The notes under the pieces were generated by a model, which was not told the origin of the DNA, searched no databases, and saw only the letters and a program-made list of their open reading frames with translations. DNA of 64,000 bases from Litorimonas sp039975855 (lineage in GTDB: Bacteria > Pseudomonadota > Alphaproteobacteria > Caulobacterales > Maricaulaceae), in NCBI GenBank assembly GCA_039975855.1, contig JBDWGH010000003.1, forward strand, positions 186,001-250,000, given 5' to 3'. Position numbers and translations under genes: made by a program. Shown one piece after another: positions 9,154-17,119 of this stretch (its first letter is position 1; each line of letters begins with the position of its first letter).

Positions 9154-9733
9154 ATGTGGTAAGGGTTGGACCGAAGATCGCCTCGAAGCTAGTTCTTAGG
9201 GATCTATCTACGTCTTTCATGGTTGCGTCACGCCCAAGAGAGGCGAGGCTTGCCACACCGTGCTCGCTGATGCCGCAGGGTACGATCCCGCCGAAGTGAG
9301 AGAGGTTTGGATCCACATTGACGCTGATGCCGTGAAAGCTGACCCATTTTTTTAGCCGGACGCCAATCGCCGCAATTTTCTCTTCATCGCCATTATCGCG
9401 CACAACCCAAACGCCGACACGCCCACATCTGCGTTCTGCAGTCACGTCAAAGGTCGCTAGGGCATCAATAATCCATTGTTCTAGACCGCGGACAAAAGCG
9501 GACACGTCGCGCCCGCGCTTGCGTAGGTCCAGCATTGCATAGCCAACGCGTTGCCCTGGGCCGTGATAGGTATATTGCCCACCGCGACCTGTTTGATGTA
9601 CTTCGAATTTGTCGGGCGCGACCAAATCGTCGGGGTTGGCAGATGTTCCCGCGGTATAAAGTGGTGGGTGTTCTAGCAACCAGACCAGTTCACGCGCTTC
9701 GCCTGCTGCAATTGCGGCAGCGCGGTCTTTCAT
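9152..9733 (-). CDS. lipB: Lipoyl(octanoyl) transferase LipB; true start uncertain and probably upstream
   Basis: LipB moves octanoyl groups from acyl carrier protein to lipoate-dependent enzymes. The sequence has WLLEHPPLYTAGTSA, the RGGQYTYHGPGQ motif, the catalytic Lys in EEKIAAIGVR (residue 119 from this ATG) and the catalytic Cys in VPCGISEHG (residue 153). The Met at 9733 is internal to the fold. The same frame continues upstream with LIEWEIAREPVPYGLAHER, which matches the usual LipB N-terminus, but that stretch has no ATG, GTG or TTG before it runs into the end of the upstream lipoprotein gene. Initiation from ATT (9787) or ATA (9817), or reinitiation after the upstream TAA, is possible. 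Confidence 0.9.
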   Translation of the reverse strand: MKDRAAAIAAGEARELVWLLEHPPLYTAGTSANPDDLVAPDKFEVHQTGRGGQYTYHGPGQRVGYAMLDLRKRGRDVSAFVRGLEQWIIDALATFDVTAERRCGRVGVWVVRDNGDEEKIAAIGVRLKKWVSFHGISVNVDPNLSHFGGIVPCGISEHGVASLASLGRDATMKDVDRSLRTSFEAIFGPTLTT

Positions 9734-9809
9734 ACGCTCATGCGCAAGCCCATAAGGGACTGGCTCACGCGCAATTTCCCATTCAATTAGGTCGGAGTTG
9801 TAGAGAGAT

Positions 9810-10283
9810 TTAGTTATTCGTAATCTCGATTTTGTCGAATTCTTTTTCCAGGACAGCGCGTGCCTCTGGAATTTTACTAATGCGGCTCACTTCTTCTAAT
9901 AACCCTGCTTGGTTTTGAGCAACCTTTATCATCTTTCGCATGTTTCCGATGCTGAGTTTCAAATTGTCGACATCCATATTTTCCATGGATTTTACCGCGG
10001 CGTTCAATCGCGGAACAGTATTCCGGATTTCTTCAACCGCTGCCTCGGCGGATGGGCCATCTGTTACGGTCTTTAAAACGGATGTGATATCCTTTGCCTC
10101 ATCATTTACGAAATCTATGATTTCCGGGATATCCATCTTGGACAGATCCTCAGCGGCCTTCGCTTCGATGCGTTCTGCTTTCGCTTTGATGGCTTCTGGA
10201 TTTTTGGCATCTGTAGATGCTTCCCCACAGGCGCTTAAGATAAGCAAGCTGGTAAATGCTGCGCTCAGGACAAGGTTTCTCAT
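9810..10283 (-). CDS. Putative lipoprotein, unknown function
   Basis: The 157-residue product starts with a type II signal peptide ending in the lipobox LSAC (MRNLVLSAAFTSLLILSAC). The rest is mostly helical and acidic/basic, with no domain I recognise. It lies upstream of lipB on the same strand, and its stop is inside the region that should encode the LipB N-terminus. The two genes are probably cotranscribed, although a functional link is not evident. Confidence 0.75.
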   Translation of the reverse strand: MRNLVLSAAFTSLLILSACGEASTDAKNPEAIKAKAERIEAKAAEDLSKMDIPEIIDFVNDEAKDITSVLKTVTDGPSAEAAVEEIRNTVPRLNAAVKSMENMDVDNLKLSIGNMRKMIKVAQNQAGLLEEVSRISKIPEARAVLEKEFDKIEITNN

Positions 10284-10409
10284 GACGGGTCTCCACGTTT
10301 TTCAGCTTTCACAATAGCCTGTCTCGTCAACTGAAAACAGAGTGAATTTCGTACATGTTTAGGCTTCACAAGCCGCGCTACTGCCCCTATAGACCGCCAA
10401 CCTTAATGT

Positions 10410-10496
10410 GCGGCCGTGGCGGAATTGGTAGACGCGCAGCGTTGAGGTCGCTGTGGGGTAAAACCCGTGGAAGTTCGAGTCTTCTCGGCCGCACCA
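10410..10496 (+). tRNA. tRNA-Leu (anticodon GAG)
   Basis: A full cloverleaf can be drawn. The acceptor stem is GCGGCCG / CGGCCGC with discriminator A and an encoded CCA. The D-loop is GGCGGAATTGGTAGACGC. The anticodon stem AGCG/CGCT closes the loop TTGAGGT, giving anticodon GAG. A long variable arm (GTGGGGTAAAACCC) marks a class II tRNA, and the T-loop is TTCGAGT. Its 3' end is the integration site of the island described below. Confidence 0.95.
10483..10496 (+). repeat. attL-like 14-bp direct repeat (tRNA-Leu 3' end)
   Basis: TCTCGGCCGCACCA forms the last 14 bases of the tRNA gene and is repeated at 16835-16848. It marks the tRNA-proximal junction of the island. Confidence 0.85.
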
Positions 10497-10669
10497 AAAT
10501 TCTCCTGATAACGGACGCGTAAGTCCTTGTAATTGTTTATGGTTCCTGTGGAAACTTGTAACTGCTTTTATTAATTTACGTGTCCTGATGCACAAATTGC
10601 TACACAATCTGTAGCACAAATGAGTGCACCTAACCTTTCACTCGAAGGTGCGGCCATCGGAGAAACGCC

Positions 10670-12051
10670 GTGAAAACGATACGCCGCCCAAACCAATACC
10701 TCCAGCTACGCGGGGAGGTCTGGTATTATGCCCGCCGCGTGCCTAGCATTATTGTGAAAGAAATTGGCCGCAGCATGATTAGCCGCTCACTTGAAACTGA
10801 CAGCGTGAGCCTTGCACGTAGGCGTCGCGATATGTGTGCAGGCGCAGATGATGCCCGCTGGCACAAGCTCATGCCCAGCACATTTGGACGGCCAAACGTT
10901 GATCGTTCCTTGCGCCAAGCTCGCAAGGACGCAAGTGCCATGGGCTTCACTTACAAGCCCGTAGAAGAGCTAACAGAGCCTCATAATTCGAAGAGCTAGC
11001 GCATCGTCTCTTGCACCTAGAGGCGCTACAGACGCGCCAGAGAGTAGATATAGAGCGCGCTGCGCCTGTGCTTATTGGCACAGTGAAGCCCGACAAAGTG
11101 ACCATTACCAAGGCACTTGAAATATACCTGACCGAGATTGCCTTGGACGAGGTCGCGGGAAAATCACCGGAGCAGCGGGCAACTTACGAGAAGGTAAAAC
11201 GGCGTGCCGTGGCTAACTTTGTGAAGCTCAATGGTGATGTTGATATGCGTAAGATTGACCGCGAACATGGACGCAAAGTCTATAAATTTTGGGCAGATAA
11301 GGTACATCCAAAGAATGGCCAGATGCCGCTAAGCGGAAGCAGCGCGAACAGAGATATTGGTAACCTACGCAAACTTTACCGCATGTATTTTGAACATGTG
11401 GGCGAAGAAGACCGTCAAAACCCGTTCCGAAATTTACGTTTTTCAGCAAAGAAAATGAAGCAAGTGAAACCGTTTGCGAATGACTTTGTACGCGAAAACA
11501 TCATGAAGCCGAATGTTTTTGAAGGTCTAAAACGAGAGGCCGCTTTGCTATGTCTAGCCCTTATCGAAACGGGGTGCAGGCCCAGCGAGCTGGCTAATAT
11601 CTTGCCAGAGAATATCCGTCTGGACGATGACGTGCCGCATGTTCGTATCCGTTCAACGCCCGAAAGGCAGTTGAAATCAGAGGCCTCTATTCGAGAAATT
11701 CCGCTTTTAGGTATCAGCTTAGAGGCCATGAAACACGCCCGCGACGGCTTCCCGCACTATCGAGATCGCGGCTACTTGCTGTCTCAAACGCTGCAAAAGG
11801 CGTTCAAATCACGCGGCCTTTTGCCGAGTTCCAACCACCGCATTTACAGCTTTCGCCACAGCTTTGAGAAGCGAATGTTGGAGGCAGGGCTTGACTATGG
11901 ACTTCGATGTGCCCTGATGGGACACCGCAACCCGCGCCCTGAATATGGCGACGGAGGGTCGCTAAAATACCGTCGTGATGAGTTGATGAAGATAACGCAC
12001 CCCGTCACGTCAGAGCTGCTTTTGGCCTATCCTTTTACCGCTAAGCGATAG
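10670..12051 (+). pseudogene. Tyrosine recombinase/integrase (DUF6538 type) broken by one frameshift
   Basis: The first part (GTG 10670 to TAG 10999) encodes a DUF6538-like N-terminus, YLQLRGEVWYYARRVPS, followed by SRSLETDSVSLARRRR. The remainder is in another frame and is open to 12051. The frames join naturally near 10985-10990, where the second continues as FEELAHRLLHLEAL. The second part has a SAM-like core-binding domain and a catalytic domain with Arg in ETGCRPSELA, YSFRHSFEKRM (box II), LMGHRNPRPEYG and a C-terminal tyrosine in LKYRRDELM. All catalytic segments look intact, so the break is probably recent or a sequencing error. An intact protein would have about 460 residues. Confidence 0.85.
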
Positions 12052-12180
12052 GCTATCCGTAGCGAAAGCGTGAAGCGGATGGCCTGCCTGTTCGGCTAGA
12101 ACGCCATCCCGCTCTAGCGTCCTTATGCTGTTGCTGATGGCCCTTTGAGTGAGGTTTAGTTGCCGCTTTGCGGCAAGCAC
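12010..12180 (-). CDS. Possible small winged-helix-like protein or fragment
   Basis: A 56-residue frame starts at GTG 12180 and ends at TGA 12010, antisense to the 3' end of the integrase. It reads like a MarR-type helix-turn-helix (LNLTQRAISNSIRTLERDGV, then LAEQAGHP). The frame is open upstream to about 12231 without a better start. It follows the small gene at 12249-12431 on the same strand. Small transcription factors near integrases are common in islands. Its short length and the overlap make it uncertain; it may be a decayed regulator. Confidence 0.35.
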   Translation of the reverse strand: MLAAKRQLNLTQRAISNSIRTLERDGVLAEQAGHPLHAFATDSLSLSGKRIGQKQL

Positions 12181-12248
12181 GGCGCGCCTGCCTGCGCTCG
12201 TGTGGGCGGCTCCAGCAGTCCCGCCGTGCGGTTCCTAGCCGGGTGAGT

Positions 12249-12431
12249 TTAGTTCGCCGAGAGTGCGTTTTGGAGACGGTTCTCACGCCCGCGACGGCTC
12301 TCCAATTCACGGTCGAGGCAGTCAAATGCTGGCCAATATTCATCACCCAAATTTTCTACAAGTTGGGCCGCTATTCGACGGGCATGTGTGAGGTCGGAAT
12401 AAGTGAGGGGCGAGGTGTTGGGTTTTATCAT
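12249..12431 (-). CDS. Small hypothetical protein of the island
   Basis: The 60-residue product has a natural amino-acid composition, with DLTHARRIAAQLVENLGDEY followed by an acidic/basic helical tail. I think similar short proteins occur beside integrases in other alphaproteobacterial elements, but this is from memory and I know no function for them. The reading frame of 12053-12346 on the same strand overlaps it and looks like a shadow. Confidence 0.5.
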   Translation of the reverse strand: MIKPNTSPLTYSDLTHARRIAAQLVENLGDEYWPAFDCLDRELESRRGRENRLQNALSAN

Positions 12432-12570
12432 GTTTAGACCATAGCATTATGGTTCAAAAATTTCATTCGAAAAGCTGCGAGAAGTTCTAAGTTTGCGGGA
12501 CGTTTAAAAGTTGCGCTTTAGGTGCGATGGAGGCGGGGCGCGGGTGGAAGGCGCGGAAGGCAAGACAAAA

Positions 12571-12700
12571 GGGGGTGGTGTCACCCCCATGCTAAAGCAT
12601 TGTCGGCACATCGGTTTTGGTAACTCCACCCCCAAAGGGCTGGGTGTCACCGTTTTTGGCGTTATTCCCAGCTATGCTTGAGAAAAGTGGGGGTGTCACC
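12571..12700. repeat. Three palindromic GGTGTCACC repeats upstream of the large island gene
   Basis: The 9-bp palindrome GGTGTCACC occurs at 12577-12585, 12643-12651 and 12692-12700. The first copy is inside a longer hairpin (GGGGGTG / CACCCCC, 12571-12588). All three lie in a G/C-rich patch of the otherwise gene-poor stretch 12440-13011, in front of the large gene at 13012. They could be operator or excision/replication iterons. No matching site was seen elsewhere in the island. Confidence 0.6.
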
Positions 12701-13011
12701 TTGTATGAGGCCTATGCGTTGTCTCTGTAACCTGTGAATATCGAAGTCAAAAGTGGCGCATATATCGGGTGTTTTGGAGTTAAGATATGATATCTTCACA
12801 GGCTGCATTTTTTTGCTTCTGGACAGACCTTTTATTCAAAAAAGTATTTCAATATTAGCTTGTAGAATGATGCATGTTAGCACTGCTTTAGCACTTCACA
12901 TGAGTGTCGCCTGCTTTTTGAAATCTGCTATTTTTTTTGAGAGAGTTGCAAATATTTGATATACCTGCCTATATAGTGAAGAAAGTGTTAATGGCTTTTA
13001 GGGGGGCGGAT

Positions 13012-16000
13012 ATGGATGTTTCACAAATTGGTTTGTTAGCTGCGGTGACAGGACTTTCACTTCGCTATTTTTTGCTCCCAAGTTTTGATAAAAAAATAAA
13101 GGATGCGGAGCTTAGTAAGCTTCCAAAATTAAAAGCTCTTCAAGCAACCGTTCAGTCTATTATGACGTTTGCTTTTTGGCTTTCTTTATCTGCGCTATTG
13201 GCGACCTTGATTAAATTTTATCTAACCTCGAATTCTGGTCAGACGTTAGCTGAAATACAATCAAAACTGACAAGTATCTCCTCCGCGCAAGCCACTATAG
13301 GCAAAATGTCATCGGGATTAAGTGTTGTCGTTACATCACTTCTTTTGTGTGCCCTTATCGCTTTGGGCTTTGTAAGAGCTAAGAAAGTTGAAGAGAAACA
13401 CCTTTCTGAACGTCTAGTTGCTAAACGAGAGGGCATTGTCAACGCAATGAGTGCCGAAGAAAAGCATGGCAGTTTGACCAAGAACGATGCGCTTAGTGAA
13501 GCCGTGCTTGAGCGTGAAAATGCAGTAACTGTGTTGCGAAAGTTGATTGCTGATCTAAAGTCAGGTGAGAAATCTTTGTCCGACCTTCCAGACAATACAA
13601 CTTTGGCAGATGTTGAAGCACGTGTTGCAGAAATAGAAGACGAGAACAAAGAGATCAGAGCTATAGCTGTGAATTTAGACGCTAACGATATTGCGTATGA
13701 CGCGATTGATGCTGAAGTGAAGCTGAAAGCTGAAAAGAGCGCCCCGAAGAGCTTTTTACAAAAATTTGGTACGTTCTTTATCTCCGAAGGTATGTTTAAA
13801 ACAACATCTACGGGGTTAAAGGTGCTCGGAATATTTGTGCTGTTGATGTCGATTCCAGCTTCGCTAGCGATTACACTTCCACCCGTCGCAGAAAGCTTAG
13901 ATACTCGCCAAATTGAACTAACCGAGTCGGCGCGTGAAATTGAATTTGAGATTCAAGTCGCAAGTGCGAATGAAAACTATGTTGCTGTGTTGGAAGCCAC
14001 CGAGCAAGTGCAGACCTTGGCTGCTGAAGCAGATACATCAGATTTCACCGATGATGAGGTGGCAGATGGGCTAGCAAGAATTTTTGAATCCGAAGTTATA
14101 CCTGTTTCTATTGTTGCGGCAGATGCTGGCACGCGTGTTATCCTCAAAAATTCCTCGCGTCACAGTGTAAGAAATAACATTCTGCGAAACCACGCTTCTC
14201 AGAGCCGTGGAAATTTATCTGCAGAGTTATCCAGAAGCGCACCTCGTTCGACAGATTATTCCAATCTTGCCCAGGATTTTGTAAAAAAATCTGATACCAA
14301 ATCTGAACCAGTTACAAAAATTGGAAAACAGGCGGCCACCAAAAATAGAACAATTGCTAAAACCAATCCAGCGCAGTGGAAGGTCATGAAAAGGCAATAT
14401 TCTTCCTATGTAAAATCTTTCGGACGTGTTGCACCGCCGCAACAAATCAGGTCTTTGGCCGTAAGCCAAATACTAGGGGATATAATTCCTACCGGTAATG
14501 CGGCTCCTTCGGCCTTAGGACGAAGTTTTCAACAAGCTGCAACAAACTTCAGCGCCGATAGTATTGAGGCCTACTCTGATGCTGCGTATAAAAATTTCAC
14601 CGCTGATATTGCGAAAGGTACACCTATAGAAGATGCTGTAGGGAACAATAAAAAGCTCTCCTCTGTTTCTTTGAGCAGTGCTGATAATAGACGACTTAAA
14701 TCAATTGCAAATGATGTGCCTGATCGAGCGCGGTTAAATGAAATTTCCGCTAGAACTCGCGTCCACCTTTACAGCCGGGCAGGAACAAGCGTGAGCGATG
14801 ATGTGAGCCGTTCTGTAGCTCGCCTTTCCAGAATTAATGGATTTGGAACTGCGCAGTCTGCTGAAGCTCTTGCTTCTTTTGCAGATTATTTTCCGTCACA
14901 AGCTGGCGATCAACAGCGAACGAGTTGGGCAAAAGCGGCTCAATCAAATAATCTGAAGGGTGCACCGCCAGTTCCGGGAACTGAGACAAGAAAATACCGT
15001 CAGGCAGCTAGAAGTAATCTCAGCCGTAGCAGATCTTTTAGATCATTACGTGGATTTTCTCGCGTGGGCGGTGTCTTGATTGGTCGCCAACCCGAACGTG
15101 TTGACATTAAGGACCTGAAAAATTCGGAATCACTAAATCTCAGTGCGATGCGTTGGGAATTAAAGGGGAAGTCAGCCTATTTTTATCTTCAGGTGAAAGA
15201 CAAGGCCGAGCAGCGTATTGGGCCATTTGACCCGGCTATTGTCAACCTGGCCTTAGCTTACGCGGCCGACGGCCGACCTACTACTGTTACAATGGTTAAA
15301 GCAGAGCCTCTAACAGACCTGAAAATTCTAAATCACGTCACATTAGAAGACACAGGCCTTGGATGTAAGGCTAGGCGGCTAGATCAATTTGTAGATGAGA
15401 TTACATCCGAAGATTCGCGTTTGCAAAGAACGCGGGAGACTGCGACCATAGAAGCGTTAAACGAAATCCAATACTATGAATACGCGCGCGCACTTCGATT
15501 GAAGAATTATCTTAGCCGACCCGCTGTTGCCGTTGAGATGCCAGACAGTGAAATGCAGTCGTGGATATCAGACGCAGATGAAACACTAGCAGAGCCATCA
15601 ATAATAGAGAGCGTCGAAACTGTGATGGCTCGAAAGGGTGATCTATTCATTAAGTCAAAGCCTGCTTATTTCGACTCTGCACTCGTATCTGCGATGCAAA
15701 GTTGCCGGATCGAGATAAGTTTGCAGAGCTTAAACCTGTGTTTAAATCAGATATTTGAACCTGATTATGAAAGCCAATTGGTAAGTGGTAAATTGAACTG
15801 GTTGGCCCCAGCGCCTGAATACGATATTTGGAGCGGTGTTCGTGAGGATGAATACAGTCTTGATTCCGAACTTTCCTTTGTCACACTCAAACCCGGCCAG
15901 AATGTTTGGCCGTTTCGCTTCATCGTACAAATTGCCTTAAAGAGTCCGGCCTATTTCGCGGATAGAAATACTTCATGGTTAGAGGACGACAATGAAAAAC

Positions 16001-16581
16001 GAGACAATTATGTGGAATTATCTCCATGGGAATTTTCGAGCATTAATGACTCGTTGAATTCTTCAATCTCAAAGGGGGTCGTATCGAACCGCGAGCGGCA
16101 ATCCGTGATGAAAGACATGCAGCAATTCGCTGTTCTGCAAAGACTTTTTAGGGGTATGTTTGACGGGTACATACTAGCTGAAGATGGAGTTAACTTATTA
16201 GAGACTGTGCAGGTTCAAACACAACCATTCGTGAATACGGAAAGCCCAACTCTCAGATGGAATCCGAACCCCGGCGCCATAGAGACGAACTTATATAATT
16301 ATTTAGTCGGGCAACTGGAAAATACTGAATCCGAAAGGGAAGCCATTATTAGTTGCGCCGGAATGATTGAAGAAGTGGGTGAAAATGGAAATATTGCTCT
16401 GTCAAAAATATCAAAGTCTAAATGGGATCAAGCTTGTAACCCCACTTCGTTCCAGGATGAGCAAACGAGCAGTATTGTAGATTACTTTAGTGCCGCTCGC
16501 GATCTTAGAGCTTCCTTAAAGGTGGATGATAGTTTGTTACTCTCAGAAAAATATGCTCGACAAGGTTGCCCTAGCCCTTGA
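13012..16581 (+). CDS. Very large unrecognised membrane protein, main cargo of the tRNA-Leu island
   Basis: I choose ATG 13012 (MDVSQIGLLA), which follows AGGGGGGCGGAT; the frame is open upstream to a TTG at 12937 and has another ATG at 12991. The product is about 1189 residues. Hydrophobic segments lie at about 5-22, 45-71, 102-121 and 268-288. A charged coiled-coil-like stretch (about 125-245) sits between the third and fourth. The remaining 900 residues are probably on one side of the membrane and are Ser/Arg/Ala-rich around 395-700, then more globular to the end. I recognise no catalytic motif and no family. Base composition is AT-richer than the neighbours, consistent with transfer. An envelope or defence role is only a guess. 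Confidence 0.8.
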   Translation: MDVSQIGLLAAVTGLSLRYFLLPSFDKKIKDAELSKLPKLKALQATVQSIMTFAFWLSLSALLATLIKFYLTSNSGQTLAEIQSKLTSISSAQATIGKMSSGLSVVVTSLLLCALIALGFVRAKKVEEKHLSERLVAKREGIVNAMSAEEKHGSLTKNDALSEAVLERENAVTVLRKLIADLKSGEKSLSDLPDNTTLADVEARVAEIEDENKEIRAIAVNLDANDIAYDAIDAEVKLKAEKSAPKSFLQKFGTFFISEGMFKTTSTGLKVLGIFVLLMSIPASLAITLPPVAESLDTRQIELTESAREIEFEIQVASANENYVAVLEATEQVQTLAAEADTSDFTDDEVADGLARIFESEVIPVSIVAADAGTRVILKNSSRHSVRNNILRNHASQSRGNLSAELSRSAPRSTDYSNLAQDFVKKSDTKSEPVTKIGKQAATKNRTIAKTNPAQWKVMKRQYSSYVKSFGRVAPPQQIRSLAVSQILGDIIPTGNAAPSALGRSFQQAATNFSADSIEAYSDAAYKNFTADIAKGTPIEDAVGNNKKLSSVSLSSADNRRLKSIANDVPDRARLNEISARTRVHLYSRAGTSVSDDVSRSVARLSRINGFGTAQSAEALASFADYFPSQAGDQQRTSWAKAAQSNNLKGAPPVPGTETRKYRQAARSNLSRSRSFRSLRGFSRVGGVLIGRQPERVDIKDLKNSESLNLSAMRWELKGKSAYFYLQVKDKAEQRIGPFDPAIVNLALAYAADGRPTTVTMVKAEPLTDLKILNHVTLEDTGLGCKARRLDQFVDEITSEDSRLQRTRETATIEALNEIQYYEYARALRLKNYLSRPAVAVEMPDSEMQSWISDADETLAEPSIIESVETVMARKGDLFIKSKPAYFDSALVSAMQSCRIEISLQSLNLCLNQIFEPDYESQLVSGKLNWLAPAPEYDIWSGVREDEYSLDSELSFVTLKPGQNVWPFRFIVQIALKSPAYFADRNTSWLEDDNEKRDNYVELSPWEFSSINDSLNSSISKGVVSNRERQSVMKDMQQFAVLQRLFRGMFDGYILAEDGVNLLETVQVQTQPFVNTESPTLRWNPNPGAIETNLYNYLVGQLENTESEREAIISCAGMIEEVGENGNIALSKISKSKWDQACNPTSFQDEQTSSIVDYFSAARDLRASLKVDDSLLLSEKYARQGCPSP

Positions 16582-16834
16582 TCTTGATGTTGGTTGGTTT
16601 GCCTAAAATTCTTTCGGCGTTTTCATGACGTAGTCTTCGGTCAGAAAAGTTACTCTTCTTAACCCCATGAGTTTTTCTGATGCCGAAACGTAAATTTTAT
16701 TGTTAAGTGTCGTACCGATAGTTGTGGTTTTTCTCTTTTTGCAACACAAATGCCAAGAAATTTTGCATAACAAACGACTTGCGCGCCTTTTTAAGTTATT
16801 GTAATCATTGACTTATCAGGTGGTTTCTTATCCC
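16582..16834. other. Non-coding end of the island
   Basis: These 253 bases between the large gene and the right-hand repeat hold no convincing reading frame, tRNA or terminator. They are AT-rich, like the island gene. Confidence 0.5.
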
Positions 16835-16848
16835 TCTCGGCCGCACCA
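16835..16848 (+). repeat. attR-like 14-bp direct repeat
   Basis: TCTCGGCCGCACCA here is identical to the 3' end of tRNA-Leu at 10483-10496. It is not part of a second tRNA: the preceding bases do not form a cloverleaf. It marks the distal island boundary. Confidence 0.85.
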
Positions 16849-16867
16849 TTTTCCTTTGATATCTGAT

Positions 16868-17091
16868 ATGCTCGAAGACGATAAAGACCTTTGGGTTGGG
16901 AACATCACAGGTCTGGAGAAAAAGCTATCTGTAGTGGCAATGATTTGAAAGCGACTCGGAAGGGAGAGGATATAAATACGCCGAAATCAGGCTTTGGAGG
17001 TATTACTTCAAGATATGGCCGAAAGAAGCCTATCATTGCAGCCGTAAACGGCATGGCTATGGGTGGTGGTATGGAAAGACTGTGGATTTAG
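16868..17091 (+). pseudogene. Remnant of an enoyl-CoA hydratase (crotonase) gene
   Basis: The piece starts in one frame with LEDDKDLWVGNITG and shifts within AGGTCTGGAGAAAAAG to a second frame reading SGEKAICSGNDLKA. It then continues to KKPIIAAVNGMAMGGG, the oxyanion-hole and active-site region of crotonases, and stops. The N-terminus and the C-terminal half are missing. It is next to an acyl-CoA dehydrogenase, so the two may once have formed a beta-oxidation unit. It lies just beyond the island boundary. Confidence 0.8.
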
Positions 17092-17119
17092 GCTCTTAAC
17101 GGTGAATACAAATTCACTT

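Larger units (their letters stand above)
10483..16848 (+). mobile_element. Integrative genomic island in tRNA-Leu(GAG), about 6.4 kb
   Basis: The 3' end of the tRNA gene (TCTCGGCCGCACCA) is repeated exactly at 16835-16848. A tyrosine integrase gene lies directly inside the tRNA-proximal end. This is the classic layout of a tRNA-integrated island. It contains the frameshifted integrase, small reading frames, three palindromic repeats and one very large gene that is AT-richer than its neighbours. No replication, mobilisation or phage structural genes are visible, so it is a minimal or decayed element. The boundaries rest on the repeat alone. Confidence 0.85.

Noticed and set aside
10985..10995. 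Programmed frameshift in the integrase
   Set aside because: No slippery sequence or downstream structure was evident; a plain frameshift is the simpler reading.
12053..12346. 97-residue minus-strand frame in the island
   Set aside because: Overlaps the better 60-residue frame and is Arg/His/Gln-rich low-complexity text typical of a shadow.
12753..12959. 68-residue plus-strand frame before the large island gene
   Set aside because: No ribosome binding site, unusual composition, and it lies in the likely promoter region.
16835..16848. Second tRNA gene at the right-hand repeat
   Set aside because: Only the last 14 bases of the tRNA are present; no anticodon arm or D-arm precedes them.
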